Shown here in pieces: positions 24,317-32,702 of a stretch of DNA of 64,000 nt (the first letter of the stretch is position 1; each line of letters opens with the position of its first letter). The notes beneath the pieces are model-generated. The model did no database searches. It was not told where the DNA came from and saw only the letters and a list, made by a program, of their open reading frames with translations. The position numbers were made by a program, and so were the translations under genes. Origin of the DNA: Caldilinea sp. CFX5. Lineage in GTDB: Bacteria; Chloroflexota; Anaerolineae; Caldilineales; Caldilineaceae. Location: contig QWII01000006.1 of the NCBI GenBank assembly GCA_021405325.1, forward strand, positions 124,001-188,000, in the 5' to 3' direction.

Positions 24317-25303
24317 TTACTCGGCCCAAGGCAGGAAGCGCACCTTGATCGCCTGCTTTGCGCGCAGAAGTTCGACGCCCGCCGTATAACGCTGGAGCGG
24401 TAAGCTATGCGTTGCCAGCGGCGTCAGATCCAATTGCCCCTGCTCAATCAGGTGTAACGCTTGTTCCGCTGCCGCGCGATTATGGCGTTCATAGCCCAGC
24501 AACTGGAAGCCACGCCGCCAGTGGTCCCAGCCAAAATTCACATTTTCGCGGAGCACGCCAAAGAGCGCAACGACTTCCCTGGTGTGCGCCATCAGCGGTT
24601 CAATGGCAACCTTCAAACCAGTACAATCCAGCGCGACCTCCAGCGCAAAGGGCTTGGCCGGCGCAGTCGCCCAGTAGCCATCATCCGGCGCCAGGGCCAG
24701 ATCGGCGCCCAACTGCAAAGCCAGATCGCGCCGCGCCGGCAGCGGGTCAATGGCAACGACTTGGGCTGCGCCATAGGCCCGCGCCATCTGCACCGCAACC
24801 AACCCCGCCGGCCCCAGGCCATTGACGCCAAAGCGTTTTCCCTGTACCGCCGCCACTCTTTGCAACTGGTCAAACGAAACCTGCACACACATCGCCAATT
24901 CCAGTGAGGCCACCTGCTCCGGCGCCAGCGTGTGGGGAATCTTCAATAGATTTTCGGCCTGAAAGGCAACATATTGCGCATAACAACCCTGGCGACCGGC
25001 CCCCGCATCGCGCCACGCCGCCACCCGGTCGCCCACGACGAAGCCTGTCACCCCCGGCCCCACCGCCGCCACTTCCCCCGCCATCTCATGACCCGGTTGG
25101 CCGGGCGTGTAGGGATAGGGCAGCGGCACACCGGGAAACATTGGCTCGCCAGACATCAGATGCAAATCCCAATGCGGACAGGTGGTGATTGACGCTACCT
25201 TCACTAACACTTCACCGGTGCTGGGCTGCGGCAACGGCGCTTCTCGCCAGACCACCTCCCCTGGCGCCAGGATTTGGAGTAGTTTCATGGTTGTATTCGG
25301 CAT
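24317..25303 (-). CDS. Medium-chain (zinc-type) alcohol/polyol dehydrogenase
   Basis: A 328-residue MDR enzyme. The N-terminal GroES-like domain has the catalytic-zinc pattern (CPHWD early, then GHEMAGEVAAVG), and the Rossmann domain has VNGLGPAGLVAVQMA and a VVAIDP strand end. The usual four-cysteine structural zinc lobe is not evident. It likely oxidises a sugar alcohol or related polyol with NAD(P). It is followed on the same strand by a decayed sugar permease and preceded by another MDR gene and a PhyH gene, so a lost or broken catabolic cluster is likely. A long hairpin lies 58 bases upstream. Confidence 0.82.
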   Translation of the reverse strand: MPNTTMKLLQILAPGEVVWREAPLPQPSTGEVLVKVASITTCPHWDLHLMSGEPMFPGVPLPYPYTPGQPGHEMAGEVAAVGPGVTGFVVGDRVAAWRDAGAGRQGCYAQYVAFQAENLLKIPHTLAPEQVASLELAMCVQVSFDQLQRVAAVQGKRFGVNGLGPAGLVAVQMARAYGAAQVVAIDPLPARRDLALQLGADLALAPDDGYWATAPAKPFALEVALDCTGLKVAIEPLMAHTREVVALFGVLRENVNFGWDHWRRGFQLLGYERHNRAAAEQALHLIEQGQLDLTPLATHSLPLQRYTAGVELLRAKQAIKVRFLPWAE

Positions 25304-25360
25304 ATTGGTTTCTCTGGAATGTTATGTTACCTAAGGAATGACAGATTGCGTCGTCTGGCC

Positions 25361-25435
25361 CATATCACCGCGAATCATAGGATTAGCGAATCAAACGCTG
25401 AAAGATTCGCTAATCCTATGATTCGCGGTGATATG
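25361..25435. repeat. 32-bp inverted repeat, copy A of a two-copy hairpin family
   Basis: Perfect arms 25361-25392 and 25404-25435 around AAACGCTGAAA. The outer stem starts ATATCACCGCGAATC, and the related copy B lies at 27869-27944. The two bracket the genes at 25459-27597. It lies between same-strand genes and has no T-run. Confidence 0.92.
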
Positions 25436-25458
25436 ACGAGCGGACCCCCTACCGATTG

Positions 25459-26454
25459 TTACCAATCCAGAATAACGCCCAGTACCGGCTCGCTCTTCTG
25501 TGCGATCAAACGCCAGGCGTCGGCGGCTTGGGCTACGGGAAAGTGATGGGTGATCAAGGGCAACGTTTGCAGATGGCCGGCGGCGATCAAATTGAGGGTG
25601 GCATCCATGCGCGGCTGCGACCAGCCGGAGACCAGATCGAGTGACAGTTCCCGGTTGCGCAGCGGCTGGAGGGCGACCTGATCCTGCGTGCCATAGAAGC
25701 CGGCGGAGACGATGTGCCCGTACCGTTTCATCACCCCCATCAACTGCTCGATCACCGCTGTGGAACCAACCGTATCGACGGCGACCTGCACGCCGGTCGG
25801 GAAGCGTTCCCGCACCACTTGCACCCAGTCCTGTTGGCGCTCATTGACGCAACCGCGCAGCGGACCGTTGCCAAACAGCCGCAACCGTTCTTCATGCCGC
25901 CCAACCAGCACCACATCAGCGCCGCGCCAGGCCAGGGTTTGCGCCGCCCACTGGCCCACCATGCCATCGCCGATGACTACGGCCCCTTCGCCGATGGCGA
26001 TAGGCGCGCGCACCCCACAGTTATAACCGACTTGGGTTAAGACCAACCCGGCACAGGCCAACGGGTCAACGCCGGGCGGAATCTGCCAGATCTGCTCGCG
26101 TGGGCTGACCGACGGCGAAAGCTGACCAGCCCACGGCGAAAACATCCCCTCGATTTTGCCCAGCGCCGCAAAGACCGTCTCGCCGACGGCAATATCCGTC
26201 ACTTCCGACCCGACCCATTCGGCTATGCCGATCTTCTGGTAGCCGGCCACAATAGGAAAGGGCCAGGGATCGCCGGGGCGGTAGGGGGTGTCGCCGGCAA
26301 TCCGTTCGCCACGCAGAAACGAGCCTTCGGTGCCATTGCTGATCCACGAGTGAGTGACCCGCACGACCACATCGCGCGGCCCTGGTTCTGGACAAGTAAC
26401 GGCGCGATATTCGACCGTATTCGGTGCAGTAAAAACAACCGCATTCGCTTGCAT
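25459..26454 (-). CDS. MDR-family dehydrogenase, BchC-like subgroup
   Basis: A 331-residue medium-chain dehydrogenase with the layout of the zinc-free BchC-like subgroup: SWISNGTEGSFLRG, then PIVAGYQKIGIAEWVGSEV, and a Rossmann loop VIGDGMVGQWAAQ. Zinc ligands of the alcohol dehydrogenase type are absent. The ATG at 26454 gives the natural N-terminus. Members of this subgroup are widely distributed outside photosynthetic bacteria, so no link to chlorophyll is implied. It clusters with another MDR gene and a PhyH gene on the same strand. Confidence 0.78.
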   Translation of the reverse strand: MQANAVVFTAPNTVEYRAVTCPEPGPRDVVVRVTHSWISNGTEGSFLRGERIAGDTPYRPGDPWPFPIVAGYQKIGIAEWVGSEVTDIAVGETVFAALGKIEGMFSPWAGQLSPSVSPREQIWQIPPGVDPLACAGLVLTQVGYNCGVRAPIAIGEGAVVIGDGMVGQWAAQTLAWRGADVVLVGRHEERLRLFGNGPLRGCVNERQQDWVQVVRERFPTGVQVAVDTVGSTAVIEQLMGVMKRYGHIVSAGFYGTQDQVALQPLRNRELSLDLVSGWSQPRMDATLNLIAAGHLQTLPLITHHFPVAQAADAWRLIAQKSEPVLGVILDW

Positions 26455-26517
26455 GATCCATCCCTTAAACCATTTGACAACCGAAAATTTGTACCAACAG
26501 AGCAAATTTCAAGAACT

Positions 26518-26588
26518 CCGTGTTCCTTCCATCCGTGTTTAGTCTTTGGGTAGCGCAAAAAGACTAAACACGGATGGAAGGAACACGG
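26518..26588. repeat. 30-bp inverted repeat
   Basis: Perfect arms 26518-26547 and 26559-26588 with an 11-nt loop. The arm contains CCATCCGTGTTTAGTC and shares the CCGTGTT word with the hairpin at 39743. It lies between two same-strand genes (dehydrogenase start and PhyH stop). The rest of 26455-26706 shows nothing else. Confidence 0.92.
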
Positions 26589-26706
26589 CGGTAATTCAGC
26601 GGTTTGGGGCAATGCTTCGTTGGTCCATTAATACCAAAAGTCTTTGTAGGGAGAGCAAGGTTTGGAAACGAATAGCTCGCCACCCACCACCCGCCCCTCG
26701 CCAGCC

Positions 26707-27597
26707 TCACCCGTGATAGACGCCGTTGATCAGGTTATCCTGGGCATGGACGGGCCGATAGAGCGTGCGCCGTTTGGACGGCATGGTGGCCATCTGCTCC
26801 GGTGAGGGGTTCCAGTGATGCCACTTGGCGTTGACGGTGTTGTAGCAACTGAAGATCGCCACCCGGTCATTTTGGGCGTTGGTCCAGGTGGTGGCGCTGT
26901 GGGTCAACGCTTCGGTGAAGAAGAGCAAGGAGCCGGGCGGGCAGCCATAGGTTTCCCAGATGCCCGAATCAGGGTCATTGATCGATTCCGGCGCAGCATA
27001 GACCCCTTTGTGGGTGCCGGAGACAAGCAGCGTGCCGCCCGTGCCTTTGATGACCGGGTTCAACTCCCAGACCACGCGCACGAGACCGGCGTTGGCCTTG
27101 CCGGGGATGCAGTGATAGGTGTGCGAATCGCCGGGGAAACGCAACATGCCGCTACCGTTGTGCGGCCCGAATTTCCCCTGCCCCACCGTGCGATAGAAGA
27201 GGTGGCACGATTCCTGGCGGAAGCCATAACAATCTTGGTTGGACAACCCTGGATAAGCGACAAACTCATTCATAAAGCCCACCACCAGCGGGTGATCGGC
27301 CAGCTTTTGCAGCGGCCCGCCCAACGCGTTGCGCTCCACTGCGGGGATCGACTGTGGGTCATGGTGCAGCCGGACGGCAAAGTCGCGCATCGCAGCCACT
27401 TCGCTCTCACTCAGCACCCCCGGAATCAACAACCAACCGCGCAGATCAAAGAGATATTTCTGCTCGGCAGTCAGTTCGATGACGGGTTTGCCGTCGGCAT
27501 TGGTCGTGGGCAGATCGATCTTGTCGAGATCGACGGCTTTGCCCATGTTTTTGTCCATGATGTAAGGGCGCGTGGCGATGGTTCCGTTCGATGTCAT
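26707..27597 (-). CDS. Phytanoyl-CoA dioxygenase (PhyH)-family protein
   Basis: A 296-residue PhyH-like cupin. Near the N-terminus is LFDLRGWLLIPGVL, the usual opening helix-strand, then HLFYRTVGQG, a core GPHNGSGML, and a late THSATTW with the distal His. Members are Fe(II)/2-oxoglutarate oxygenases acting on lipids or small metabolites. The expected proximal H-x-D pair is not obvious at the usual place (PHNG instead), so activity may differ. The substrate is unknown. It precedes two MDR dehydrogenase genes, a combination common in environmental bacteria. Confidence 0.8.
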   Translation of the reverse strand: MTSNGTIATRPYIMDKNMGKAVDLDKIDLPTTNADGKPVIELTAEQKYLFDLRGWLLIPGVLSESEVAAMRDFAVRLHHDPQSIPAVERNALGGPLQKLADHPLVVGFMNEFVAYPGLSNQDCYGFRQESCHLFYRTVGQGKFGPHNGSGMLRFPGDSHTYHCIPGKANAGLVRVVWELNPVIKGTGGTLLVSGTHKGVYAAPESINDPDSGIWETYGCPPGSLLFFTEALTHSATTWTNAQNDRVAIFSCYNTVNAKWHHWNPSPEQMATMPSKRRTLYRPVHAQDNLINGVYHG

Positions 27598-28240
27598 CTG
27601 ATATTCCTCCTCGTTGGGTGATCGTCTGTTTGCGATTTACGTTTTGGTTGAACCGTACGATACCGGTCAACCTTCATCATTCATCAACCTTATACCGCTG
27701 GCTGTTACGGTTCACACAGGCGATATGACAGCAAGTTATTACACCAAGTTGTCATTGTTAGCGGGATAGTAGCATAAAGCCACCGTGGGCGCAACTGCCA
27801 CAAAACTTACCGGGAACGCATGGCAGTGTTCTGTAAAGTAAGTCATGATCGGTCGAGGCGGCCCAGGCATATCACCGCGAATCTTTGGATTAGCGAATCA
27901 CACCAGGAAAAAAGATTCGCTAATCCAAAGATTCGCGGTGATATTGGGCAGGCACCCCAACGGATCAAGATTTATTTTACAGAACAGCAGACCTCTGATC
28001 AAACACTTTAAAAACGCTGTTACTGCCGTCGTTATGCAATAAGCACTTTGTGGTTTGTCAGTTGGAGGAAGTTTAAAAGTAAACAGATTTTCAGGACTTT
28101 ACGAAATAAGACGAATTGCTGAACTCATGGTAAGATACAAGGGTGGGTATCCATTTTTAGGTGCGAGTCGAAGATTGACTTGTCACCCCCGGCTTCCCAA
28201 AGAGCCGTCAAGTTCACACCAAACCCAAGGAGAATTTTTT
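27598..28240. other. Divergent intergenic region with hairpin and trypsin leader
   Basis: The region separates the PhyH gene (-) from the trypsin gene (+). It contains the long hairpin copy B (27869-27944). Positions 28040-28240 are a leader in which CGGCT/AGCCG and flanking TTGA/TCAA can pair (about 28170-28215). I found no ORF, tRNA or known riboswitch motif. Confidence 0.45.
27869..27944. repeat. 31-bp inverted repeat, copy B of the two-copy hairpin family
   Basis: Perfect arms 27869-27899 and 27914-27944 with a 14-nt loop. Compared with copy A at 25361 the stem differs by two bases (TTT for ATA), and both are compensated in the opposite arm. It lies between divergent genes, so it is not a terminator of either. 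Confidence 0.92.
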
Positions 28241-30637
28241 ATGCGCCCAAAACCTTCACAGCTTTTTCGCTGGTTCATGCTCATTACGTTGCTTACTGCC
28301 CTTCTGCTGCCGGCCACGAGCTCGGCCCAAAGTCCGGTTTACCTACCCTTTATTAGCGGACCAGGGGCAGAGCGCCCGGCTGCTACCCAAGACGAGGAGG
28401 AACAACCCGCTGATGCGCGTCCTTGGGGCGTACTAACCAACACTGTCGATGAAACGACGGTTGAAATTGCCTGGCAGACGGCTACCCCGCAGACCGGTTG
28501 GGTCACTTATAGCGCAACGCTGGATGCACTCGATCAGCTTGCCTATGCGGAGGCAGGGCAAGAGACAGCGACAACACAGCATCGCGTGACGCTCACGGGT
28601 CTCCAGCCGGACCAAGCTTATTATTTCGCCATTGTGTCAGGTGGCGTGGTCTATGACAACGGCGGTTCCTGGTACAAGCTGCAAGTAAACGTTGCCACCG
28701 AGGTTGATGTTGACGCCATCTTGGCGGCGGCCAGCAGTGGCGCCGGTGCGACCCAAGCGCCCGATGAGGGACGAATTGTTGGCGGTCAGCCCGCGACGCC
28801 TGGCGAGTACCCCTGGCAGGCTATGCTCTTGCTCTCTGGGAATGGCTTTTGTGGTGGTTCTTTGATCGACCAGAAGTGGGTATTGACGGCCGCGCACTGC
28901 GTTGACGGTCGCAGCGTCGAACAGGTGATCCTTGGCGCCCATAATCTTTTGCAAACGGGGGAGTCAACCCGTCAGGTCATTACTACCCGTCGCGCTATCA
29001 TTCACCCCAACTATAACCGCACCACGGAAGACAATGACATTGCGCTGATTGAGTTAAATACGGCAGCGGTGTTGAACACAAGTGTAAGAGTAGTACCCTT
29101 GGCTGCTAGCGCTGACAGTTCGCTTTTTGCACCTGGCGTCTTAGCTACCGTGACCGGATGGGGTGCAACGCGAGAGGGCGGCTCGTTGGCGTCCGTCTTG
29201 CAAGAGGTGTCAGTTCCCATTGTGAGCCGACAAACCTGTAATCAATCCTATAGCGGCGACATCACCGAAAATATGCTCTGCGCCGGCCTGGCCCAAGGCG
29301 GGAAAGACTCGTGCCAAGGTGATAGCGGCGGCCCGTTGATTGTTCCCAACGGCAGCAACTGGAAGCTGGCCGGCGTCGTCAGTTGGGGCAATGGTTGCGC
29401 CCGCCCGAATTTCTATGGCGTTTATACCGTTGTCGCCAATTATAGCAGTTGGATTCAGTCCTACCTTGGCGGCTCCTCCGGCGATCCTGACGATAACCGT
29501 GCGCTATCATCAGGGCAGACCTTGAATGGGACGATTGACCCGGCCACCGACCAGGATACCTACTACTTTGATATTACCCAGGCGCAACTGGCGACGATCC
29601 GGATGAATCGGACGAACACTACGTTGGATAGTTATCTGATCCTTTATGGCCCTAATGGGAATGAAATAGCGCGTGACGATGATAGCGGCGGTAATACTAA
29701 CGCACTCATCAACCAGGCCACGCTCACGCAGACGGGACGTTATCGCATTGTTGCAAGCAGCTTCAATGGGGGTAGCGCAGGCGGTTACACCATCAGCTTG
29801 AGTCTTACTCCGGTGAACGCTTGTACGCCCGGCGCCAATGGTGTGGTGCTCTATGAGCATAGCAACTATGGCGGACGGTGTGTCACCTTTACCGCCGATG
29901 ATTTCAATTTCGTTGATAATAACTTCAACGACACTGCCTCCTCCATCCGTTTTGTCGGCAGCTATGCAACCGGCTGGGAAGCGGTGCTTTATGAACATGC
30001 GAATTACGGTGGCGTCTCATCCACCTTCCGGGCGGATGATGCGACTTTGACCAACGATACGATCGGCAATGATCGGGCATCCTCGATCCGCATTCGCCGC
30101 GTCACGAACAGCAACCTGGCGCTCAACCGCCCGTCATTTGCCACCACACAACAAAGCGCCAGCTATAGTCCGGCCAAGGGTAATGACGGCAGCACCAGCA
30201 CCCGCTGGTCATCGCGTAGCAGTAGTACGCTGGGTGATCAATGGTGGTGGGTGGATGTGGGCAACCAAACCTTTGACCGGGTGATGGTGCGCTGGCACGC
30301 ATCCTATGCCGCTCGTTATTTCATCGGCTGGTCGAATGATGGGGTCAACTACACGGGGTATTGGTTCACCGCCAGCGCGGCCGGCAGCTATAATCACAAC
30401 TTGGGGACACAAACGGCCCGCTACGTCGGTGTGTTAATGCGGACGCGCGCCCCCGGCAAGACCAACTATTCCTTCTACGAGTTGGAAACCTACCGTACTG
30501 CCGCTCTCTCCGCCGCCGAGACGGAACGGCTTGCCCTGGAAGCAACGGCGTTGGCCGCTGAAGAGGAGGCTGTCACCATCACCTTGACGGAAAGCGTAGA
30601 AAATAAGCGACAATTCCTGCCGCTGATCCAACAATAG
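28241..30637 (+). CDS. Secreted trypsin-like protease with PPC, crystallin and discoidin modules
   Basis: A 798-residue exported protein. Signal peptide about 1-30; YLPFISG just after it; a fibronectin-III-like domain (about 65-145); an S1 trypsin domain starting IVGG at 179 with His219, Asp266 and Ser362 (GDSGGP); a PPC domain (about 415-520); two beta/gamma-crystallin-like repeats (YEHSNYGG and YEHANYGG, about 525-625); an F5/8 type C domain (about 630-755); a Glu/Ala-rich stalk and the tail FLPLIQQ. IVGG implies zymogen activation at Arg178. The ATG at 28241 has AAGGAG; the frame upstream is unlike a signal peptide. It probably digests and binds extracellular polymers. Confidence 0.92.
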   Translation: MRPKPSQLFRWFMLITLLTALLLPATSSAQSPVYLPFISGPGAERPAATQDEEEQPADARPWGVLTNTVDETTVEIAWQTATPQTGWVTYSATLDALDQLAYAEAGQETATTQHRVTLTGLQPDQAYYFAIVSGGVVYDNGGSWYKLQVNVATEVDVDAILAAASSGAGATQAPDEGRIVGGQPATPGEYPWQAMLLLSGNGFCGGSLIDQKWVLTAAHCVDGRSVEQVILGAHNLLQTGESTRQVITTRRAIIHPNYNRTTEDNDIALIELNTAAVLNTSVRVVPLAASADSSLFAPGVLATVTGWGATREGGSLASVLQEVSVPIVSRQTCNQSYSGDITENMLCAGLAQGGKDSCQGDSGGPLIVPNGSNWKLAGVVSWGNGCARPNFYGVYTVVANYSSWIQSYLGGSSGDPDDNRALSSGQTLNGTIDPATDQDTYYFDITQAQLATIRMNRTNTTLDSYLILYGPNGNEIARDDDSGGNTNALINQATLTQTGRYRIVASSFNGGSAGGYTISLSLTPVNACTPGANGVVLYEHSNYGGRCVTFTADDFNFVDNNFNDTASSIRFVGSYATGWEAVLYEHANYGGVSSTFRADDATLTNDTIGNDRASSIRIRRVTNSNLALNRPSFATTQQSASYSPAKGNDGSTSTRWSSRSSSTLGDQWWWVDVGNQTFDRVMVRWHASYAARYFIGWSNDGVNYTGYWFTASAAGSYNHNLGTQTARYVGVLMRTRAPGKTNYSFYELETYRTAALSAAETERLALEATALAAEEEAVTITLTESVENKRQFLPLIQQ

Positions 30638-30666
30638 TATCGAGAGATTGTAACGATTCAGGCCAC

Positions 30667-30710
30667 TCCTATTCAGTCCGTGATTGGCGTCAATTACGGG
30701 CTGAATAGGA
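30667..30710. terminator. Hairpin after the trypsin gene
   Basis: A 15-bp stem with one T-G wobble (30667-30681 with 30696-30710) and a 14-nt loop, 30 bases past the stop. It has no T-run. Confidence 0.65.
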
Positions 30711-30761
30711 TGACGGGGTCATGCACCGGCGGTTCAATAAAGGCGCGTTCCACAGTACAAC

Positions 30762-30809
30762 TCCTTTCGGCTATCACGACATCTCCTATCAGTATAAAGG
30801 CCGAAAGGA
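30762..30809. repeat. 10-bp inverted repeat with long loop
   Basis: TCCTTTCGGC (30762-30771) and GCCGAAAGGA (30800-30809) lie between convergent genes. The interval 30638-30840 holds only this and the preceding hairpin. Confidence 0.6.
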
Positions 30810-30840
30810 ATGCACTAACGCAAGCTTCCATCCCTGTCGT

Positions 30841-31494
30841 TCACGGGCGACGGCTCTGGCCTTGTTCGCGGATCATGCCATGCGGGGGAAAGGTCGGTGT
30901 CTGTTCGGGCGGCAGATCGGCGACAAATTGCAGTCTGGCCGGATTCAGATAGGGCAGCGGATCGACAAAGCCGCCCCAGCCGTCAAAACGGTTATAGGGC
31001 TTGATGCGAATGGCAAAGTGCAGATAGGTGGGGCGGAGGGTAGCGCGGTTGGTATAGTCCACCAACACGGGATCGCCGATGCCGGCAATGGGCATTCCCC
31101 GTTCCACCTGCTGCCCGGCATCGAGCAAGATGACATCGACATGGGCGTAGAGCGATTCGCCCCAGCGATGTTCCAACTTCAGATAGCGCCCCAGCCCGCC
31201 CCGCTCTTCACCAATGGCGGTGACACGACCGGGATCGACCGCCAACACATTGACACCCGGGTTGACCAGAAAATCGATCCCGTTGTGCCCTTTCAAGGGG
31301 ACGCCGTTATAGGTAAAGTGGCCATAGTGCTCGCTGTTCTCCCCCCAAAGCTGCACCACCAGACAATCGCCATCCAGCGGTAAACTCAAGTAGATCCCCT
31401 CCGGTTCGTAGGCGCCATCTTCAAAAGGACGGTTTAAAAATTTATAACTCATGCGTTGACCCAATTGGTGGTATACTTCTTCAAAATTCGACAA
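30841..31494 (-). CDS. M23 (LytM-type) peptidase domain protein
   Basis: A 217-residue protein with an M23 metallopeptidase pattern. GHNGIDF supplies the first zinc His and Asp, followed by VLAVDPGRVTAIG, then SLYAHVDV and LHFAIRI for the second zinc motif region. No signal peptide or membrane helix is seen, so it is either cytoplasmic or a non-standard export substrate. The start is uncertain: ATG at 31494 or 31452, neither with a clear ribosome site. It probably binds or cleaves peptidoglycan peptides. Confidence 0.8.
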   Translation of the reverse strand: MSNFEEVYHQLGQRMSYKFLNRPFEDGAYEPEGIYLSLPLDGDCLVVQLWGENSEHYGHFTYNGVPLKGHNGIDFLVNPGVNVLAVDPGRVTAIGEERGGLGRYLKLEHRWGESLYAHVDVILLDAGQQVERGMPIAGIGDPVLVDYTNRATLRPTYLHFAIRIKPYNRFDGWGGFVDPLPYLNPARLQFVADLPPEQTPTFPPHGMIREQGQSRRP

Positions 31495-31548
31495 GAATCA
31501 GGTTGCCGATTATACTTTTGATTATACTATATTACCGGCGGATTTATG

Positions 31549-31619
31549 GCAGTTGGTTCGTTGGTTGATGCGTTGGTTGAGCTTGTCGAAACCAACGCAT
31601 CAACCAACGAACCAACTGC
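31549..31619. repeat. 30-bp inverted repeat with GAGCTTGTCGA loop, between divergent genes
   Basis: Perfect arms 31549-31578 and 31590-31619 around GAGCTTGTCGA. The stem is made of GTTGGTTCGTTGGTT-type words. It lies between the starts of the M23 gene (-) and fmdB-like gene (+), so it cannot be a terminator for them. The loop equals, inverted, that at 42951. Confidence 0.93.
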
Positions 31620-31679
31620 GACAAACCAGTAGCGCCGCCGCACCTGATTTGCTAGAATACCAAGAAGAAAGTTCGTTGT

Positions 31680-32018
31680 ATGCCGATTTATGAATTTGCC
31701 TGCCAGCATTGTGGCAATGAATTTGAAAAAATATTATCCTTTTCCGCACAAACCATACCGCACTGTCCTAAGTGCAATAGCCAGAATGTTGAACGCCGGG
31801 TCGGGCGCCCCGCCATCCATTTTAAGGGGAGCGGCTGGTATATCACCGACAGTAAGGCGAACAAAGATTCATCTAACGGGTCGAGCGCGAAGACGACTGA
31901 AAAGAGCGACGAGAAGAGCGAGTCAACCAGCGCTACGACTGACACCAGCGCCAAAAGCGAAACAAAGAGCGAGACCAAAAGTGAAAGTAAAAGCGAAGCA
32001 AAGAGCGAAGCGGCCTAA
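31680..32018 (+). CDS. FmdB-family zinc ribbon protein
   Basis: A 112-residue protein. The N-terminal 45 residues are an FmdB-type zinc ribbon (MPIYEFACQHCG...CPKC, two CxxC pairs) followed by GSGWYITD. The rest is a low-complexity Ser/Lys/Glu/Thr tail with KSE repeats, which is common but unusually long here. The family was named for a regulator of formamidase/acetamidase genes; its true role is unclear, perhaps nucleic-acid binding. The start ATG is right after GTTGT with no clear ribosome site, so the transcript may be nearly leaderless. Confidence 0.88.
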   Translation: MPIYEFACQHCGNEFEKILSFSAQTIPHCPKCNSQNVERRVGRPAIHFKGSGWYITDSKANKDSSNGSSAKTTEKSDEKSESTSATTDTSAKSETKSETKSESKSEAKSEAA

Positions 32019-32199
32019 GGCCGGCGCGTTCCCTATTTGCTAACCGAATTTGCTGTGGCTTTGGCAACCGCCACTGCCCGCGCACATGGTTTTGCTTGGG
32101 TAGTAGCACAGACGCACAAAGTGGCTCCATAACTTTTCGGCTTTTGGAGCGTCGTTAGTTCTCAGATGTTATACTTCATCATCCTACAGGAGGGGTATT

Positions 32200-32616
32200 A
32201 TGAGTGTACCGAAGCGGTTCGGTGTCTTACGGGTTATGGGGACATTACTCAAGGTGATCGCCTGGCTGATCTTAATTGTGGCGATCTTGGGCGCCATCGG
32301 TCTGGGGTTGGCAAGTACAAATCCTGACCTATTGACCAATCTGCTTGGACAGTTGCTGCCGCCAGAAACTTTAGCCGCTTTAGGCCCGGCGGGCGGGATT
32401 TTGGCCGGCATTGGTCTGCTACTCGGTGGACTCATCTATTTTCTCATCATCTATGCGGCCGGCGAAAGTTTGCATTTACAATTGGCCCTGGAAGAGAATA
32501 CCCGCTTAACCGCCGCCCTCTTGCTGCGGATGCACCAGGAAAGCCACCAGACGGATCCGCGCGCGACCTATAGCGGCGGTAGCGGCGGCTTTGCCAGCGA
32601 CCCATTTGAACGGTAG
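32200..32616 (+). CDS. Small membrane protein of unknown function
   Basis: A 138-residue protein with two hydrophobic segments (about 13-40 and 62-88) separated by a short loop, and a soluble C-terminus ending in a Gly/Ser-rich stretch. The ATG follows AGGAGGGG, a strong ribosome site. I do not recognise a family. It is flanked by a zinc ribbon gene and a nuclease-like gene on the other strand. Confidence 0.7.
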   Translation: MSVPKRFGVLRVMGTLLKVIAWLILIVAILGAIGLGLASTNPDLLTNLLGQLLPPETLAALGPAGGILAGIGLLLGGLIYFLIIYAAGESLHLQLALEENTRLTAALLLRMHQESHQTDPRATYSGGSGGFASDPFER

Positions 32617-32621
32617 CGGAT

Positions 32622-32691
32622 AGACGCGGATTCAGGGAACGCGGATCATCGGTTTGTCTGACAACGATCCGCGTTCCCTGAATCCGCGTCT
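32622..32691. terminator. 26-bp hairpin between convergent genes
   Basis: Perfect arms 32622-32647 and 32666-32691, with an 18-nt loop, fill the gap between the stops at 32616 and 32703. It probably serves both transcripts, though there is no T-run. It belongs to the long-hairpin class; the arm has GACGCGGATT and AACGCGGATC words. Confidence 0.75.
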
Positions 32692-32702
32692 GTGTTTGGC
32701 CC

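Noticed and set aside
25361..27944. A composite transposon
   Set aside because: Paired hairpins flank two genes, but there is no transposase and no target-site duplication that I can see.
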